Assembly (NCBI GenBank): GCA_039925965.1 | Contig: JBDSXW010000088.1 | Span: forward strand, 7,158 to 71,157 | From: JAZKFT01 sp039925965 | Lineage (GTDB): Bacteria > Bacteroidota > Bacteroidia > Chitinophagales > Chitinophagaceae | Length of the DNA: 64,000 nt | Direction: 5' to 3' | Shown: positions 62,784 through 64,000 of the stretch, piece after piece | Layout of the letters: each line of letters starts with the position of its first letter | How positions within the stretch are numbered: position 1 is the stretch's first letter | Notes under the pieces: model-generated | The model's database searches: none | The model's input: the letters and a program-made list of their open reading frames with translations, nothing else | What the model was told of the DNA's origin: nothing | Program-made: the position numbers and the translations under genes

Positions 62784-63251
62784 TTACTGCATCACCTGCA
62801 CATTGCGGCTAAAGCTTTCTTCGAGGGATATCAATGTTTCGGTGCGCTCGATACCTTTTATTTTTTGCAGGGTGTCGTGCAGCACGAAGCGCAGCTGGCT
62901 GATGTCTTTGCAAACCACTTCGGCGAACATGCTGTAATTGCCGGTGGTGTAATTAAGGCGTACGATTTCGGGGACTTTGCGCAATTCTTTTGCCACGGAA
63001 TCGTAGAGGCTGCTTTTTTCGAGATAAATGCCGATGAAGGCAATAACATCATAGCCTAACTGTTTGATATCCACGGCCAGGCGATTACCTTTCACGATCC
63101 CCATTTCGTGCAGTTTTTTAATCCGCACGTGGATTGTGCCGCCGCTTACAAACAGTTTCTTACCCAGGTCGGCGTAAGAAATCTCCGCATTCTCCATCAT
63201 TTCGTGGATGATCTGGTAGTCCAGTTTATCAAGGTTCAATTTTCCTGCCAT
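62784..63251 (-). CDS. Lrp/AsnC-family transcriptional regulator
   Basis: The 155-residue protein has an N-terminal winged helix-turn-helix (4-55: LDKLDYQIIHEMMENAEISY, 20 residues, then ADLGKKLFVSGGTIHVRIKK) and a C-terminal RAM domain (65-150) for ligand binding and oligomerisation. It is of the short, single-domain-pair type. Regulated genes and effector are unknown; a divergent intergenic region of about 315 bases lies on its promoter side. Confidence 0.93.
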   Translation of the reverse strand: MAGKLNLDKLDYQIIHEMMENAEISYADLGKKLFVSGGTIHVRIKKLHEMGIVKGNRLAVDIKQLGYDVIAFIGIYLEKSSLYDSVAKELRKVPEIVRLNYTTGNYSMFAEVVCKDISQLRFVLHDTLQKIKGIERTETLISLEESFSRNVQVMQ

Positions 63252-63567
63252 ATTGAAGAAACGTTTTGGTTATTTTTAAACAAATCGCGACTATTATTGA
63301 ATAATATCGAAAATTATGTAAATTTCATTAGAAAATTTGGAACAATAAAGCCATTTCATTTAACATTGCATCAGCAAATAACAAACAACCCTTTTCTACA
63401 GTTAATGAAGACGGCAAGTTAGCCGGTTTTTTTAAGGTCTTCCATCAATTTTAGAAAATACACAACAATATAGTGGTTTGTTTTTTCAAGTTCTAATAAA
63501 TAGCTGGAAGTCTTACCGAAACAGCCATTATAGTAAAAAGTTCTTTTTGCCGCAGGCGAATATATAT
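63252..63567. other. intergenic region between the Lrp gene and the tRNA-like RNAs
   Basis: A/T-rich, with no ORF of note. CGGC/GCCG (63412-63425) followed by TTTTTTT could be a weak terminator on the plus strand. The last 80 bases should contain the promoter of the tRNA-like RNA at 63568. Confidence 0.45.
63412..63432 (+). terminator. possible short intrinsic terminator, plus strand
   Basis: CGGC (63412-63415) and GCCG (63422-63425) enclose a 6-nt loop and are followed by GTTTTTTT. The stem is short and no plus-strand gene precedes it. Confidence 0.35.
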
Positions 63568-63750
63568 TGTAGGGTGATGAAACTGGCAGACATGCCCCCT
63601 TGTCTCGGGGGTGGAGAGTTCAGGATAAACTTAAACATAGAGCCGTGCCCGGCCCTGTTTCATAACAGGACCGGATCCCGACCAGGATTGACCACTAATC
63701 TTTGTGTTTCAGCTAACTGCTTCGTGGAGGTTCGACTCCTCCCCCTACAG
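63568..63750 (+). ncRNA. tRNA(Leu)-like structured RNA with large insert, copy 1
   Basis: The ends pair as a 7-bp acceptor stem (TGTAGGG 63568-63574, CCCTACA 63743-63749). A class II D arm follows (stem ATG/CAT, loop AAACTGGCAGA with GG), then an anticodon-like arm CCCCC-TTGTCTC-GGGGG (63595-63611). The T arm is canonical: GGAGG-TTCGACT-CCTCC (63726-63742). Between anticodon arm and T arm lie 114 nt instead of the usual 13-20. They contain a hairpin GAGTT-CAGGATA-AACTT, a long GC hairpin and the conserved stretch CCGACCAGGATTGACCACTA. The loop would read GTC, but position 37 is T and the fold is leucine-like, so decoding is doubtful. CAG, not CCA, follows. A copy begins at 63846. Confidence 0.6.
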
Positions 63751-63759
63751 CAGTTCTTT

Positions 63760-63824
63760 GGTCATTGATAATGAGATCAATGACCGCCTTGAAAAACCAG
63801 GGATCAGGCTTGTAAACCTGATCC
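63760..63824. repeat. two hairpins between the tRNA-like RNAs
   Basis: GGTCATTGAT (63760-63769) pairs perfectly with 63776-63785 over AATGAG. GGATCAGG (63801-63808) pairs with CCTGATCC (63817-63824). They follow the first RNA by ten bases and could mark processing or termination; neither has a strong T tract. Confidence 0.55.
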
Positions 63825-63845
63825 TTGAAACTTGATTCTTTACTT

Positions 63846-64000
63846 TGTGGGGTGATGAAACTTTTGGCAGACATGCCCTCTTGTCTCGAGGGTGGGGTGT
63901 TCGGGATAAACACTGCATAACGCCGATGGTGCTGCAGCACCACCGACTAGGGTTGACCACTAGTTAGGTTCGGGTTCGCAATCCGATCATGATGTGCAGC
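63846..64000 (+). ncRNA. tRNA(Leu)-like structured RNA with large insert, copy 2 (runs off the window)
   Basis: It begins TGTGGGG (63846-63852), one base different from copy 1. It has the same D stem with an enlarged loop, and the anticodon-like arm CCCTC-TTGTCTC-GAGGG (63876-63892), where a paired change keeps the stem. The next hairpin is GTGTT-CGGGATA-AACAC against GAGTT-CAGGATA-AACTT in copy 1, again with compensatory changes. CCGACTAGGGTTGACCACTA then matches copy 1. The matching 3' acceptor arm is not seen before 64000, so the element continues beyond the window. Confidence 0.55.

Noticed and set aside
63595..63725. Group I intron in a tRNA
   Set aside because: The anticodon-like stem is already complete on both sides of its 7-nt loop, and I found none of the P7/core motifs of group I introns.
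63568..63750. Ordinary tRNA-Asp, suggested by GTC in the loop
   Set aside because: The D arm is class II and leucine-like, position 37 is T rather than a purine, and a 114-nt stretch replaces the variable loop.
63478..63768. Plus-strand ORF of 96 codons
   Set aside because: It is the translation of the tRNA-like RNA and its flank; structure explains the sequence better.

Overview
The window looks like chromosomal DNA of a Bacteroidota species, most likely of the Chitinophagaceae. The signs are: a polysaccharide utilisation locus (PUL) with SusC, SusD, FecR and an ECF sigma factor; repeated TAnnTTTG promoter elements; a CCDC81-like HU/SPOR protein; delta-60 and CRTAC1-type repeat proteins; and GH144 endo-beta-1,2-glucanases of the type first described in Chitinophaga pinensis. 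No rRNA, phage or transposase genes are visible.

Layout. 0-9.4 kb: housekeeping genes (aldehyde dehydrogenase end, dolichol-phosphate-mannose-synthase-like GT2, YbhN-like flippase, CNNM/CBS protein, 3-methyladenine glycosylase, a broken DJ-1/PfpI gene, tatC, rpiB, a YkuD-type transpeptidase, a GlcG-like protein). 9.5-14.1 kb: an unusual plus-strand cassette of a SET protein, an ATP-grasp ligase, an ATP-grasp/SET fusion, a lone ABC membrane domain and a VOC protein. 14.1-16.2 kb: a sugar dehydrogenase-like protein and a SnoaL-like protein. 16.4-19.6 kb: urease accessory genes ureE-F-G-D without ureABC, interrupted by a DUF6922 gene and the remnant of its AbiEii-type partner. 19.7-43.3 kb: a large minus-strand glucan PUL running from sigma/anti-sigma through SusC/SusD and a LamG lipoprotein to a heptaheme lipoprotein, a CRTAC1-like protein, two GH30, two GH144, a GH43 and a GH3 enzyme. 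A plus-strand yefM-yoeB pair sits between the two GH144 genes. 43.7-46.1 kb: atpD and atpC, split by a four-helix-bundle (IVP/S23) gene inside inverted repeats. 46.3-63.3 kb: acyltransferase, Fic, LD-carboxypeptidase, YhhN, HU/SPOR, FKBP lipoprotein, L-serine dehydratase, a frameshifted delta-60 protein, two unrecognised genes, polA, a small acidic protein and an Lrp/AsnC regulator. 63.5-64.0 kb: two tandem RNAs whose 5' halves fold like a leucine-type (class II) tRNA but carry a large conserved insert; the second runs off the window.

How the parts fit. The PUL is probably switched on by SusC signalling through its STN domain to FecR and the ECF sigma factor. GH144 and GH30 would cut beta-1,2- and other beta-glucans outside the cell and GH3 would finish the oligosaccharides. 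A strand-opposed terminator just upstream of susC suggests an antisense RNA like those known from Bacteroides PULs.

The features least explained by known annotation are the tRNA-like RNAs, the SET/ATP-grasp cassette, and a family of intergenic inverted repeats with a shared low-complexity vocabulary. One of those repeats encloses the IVP gene between atpD and atpC. All functional calls come from reading motifs by eye; no database search was run.
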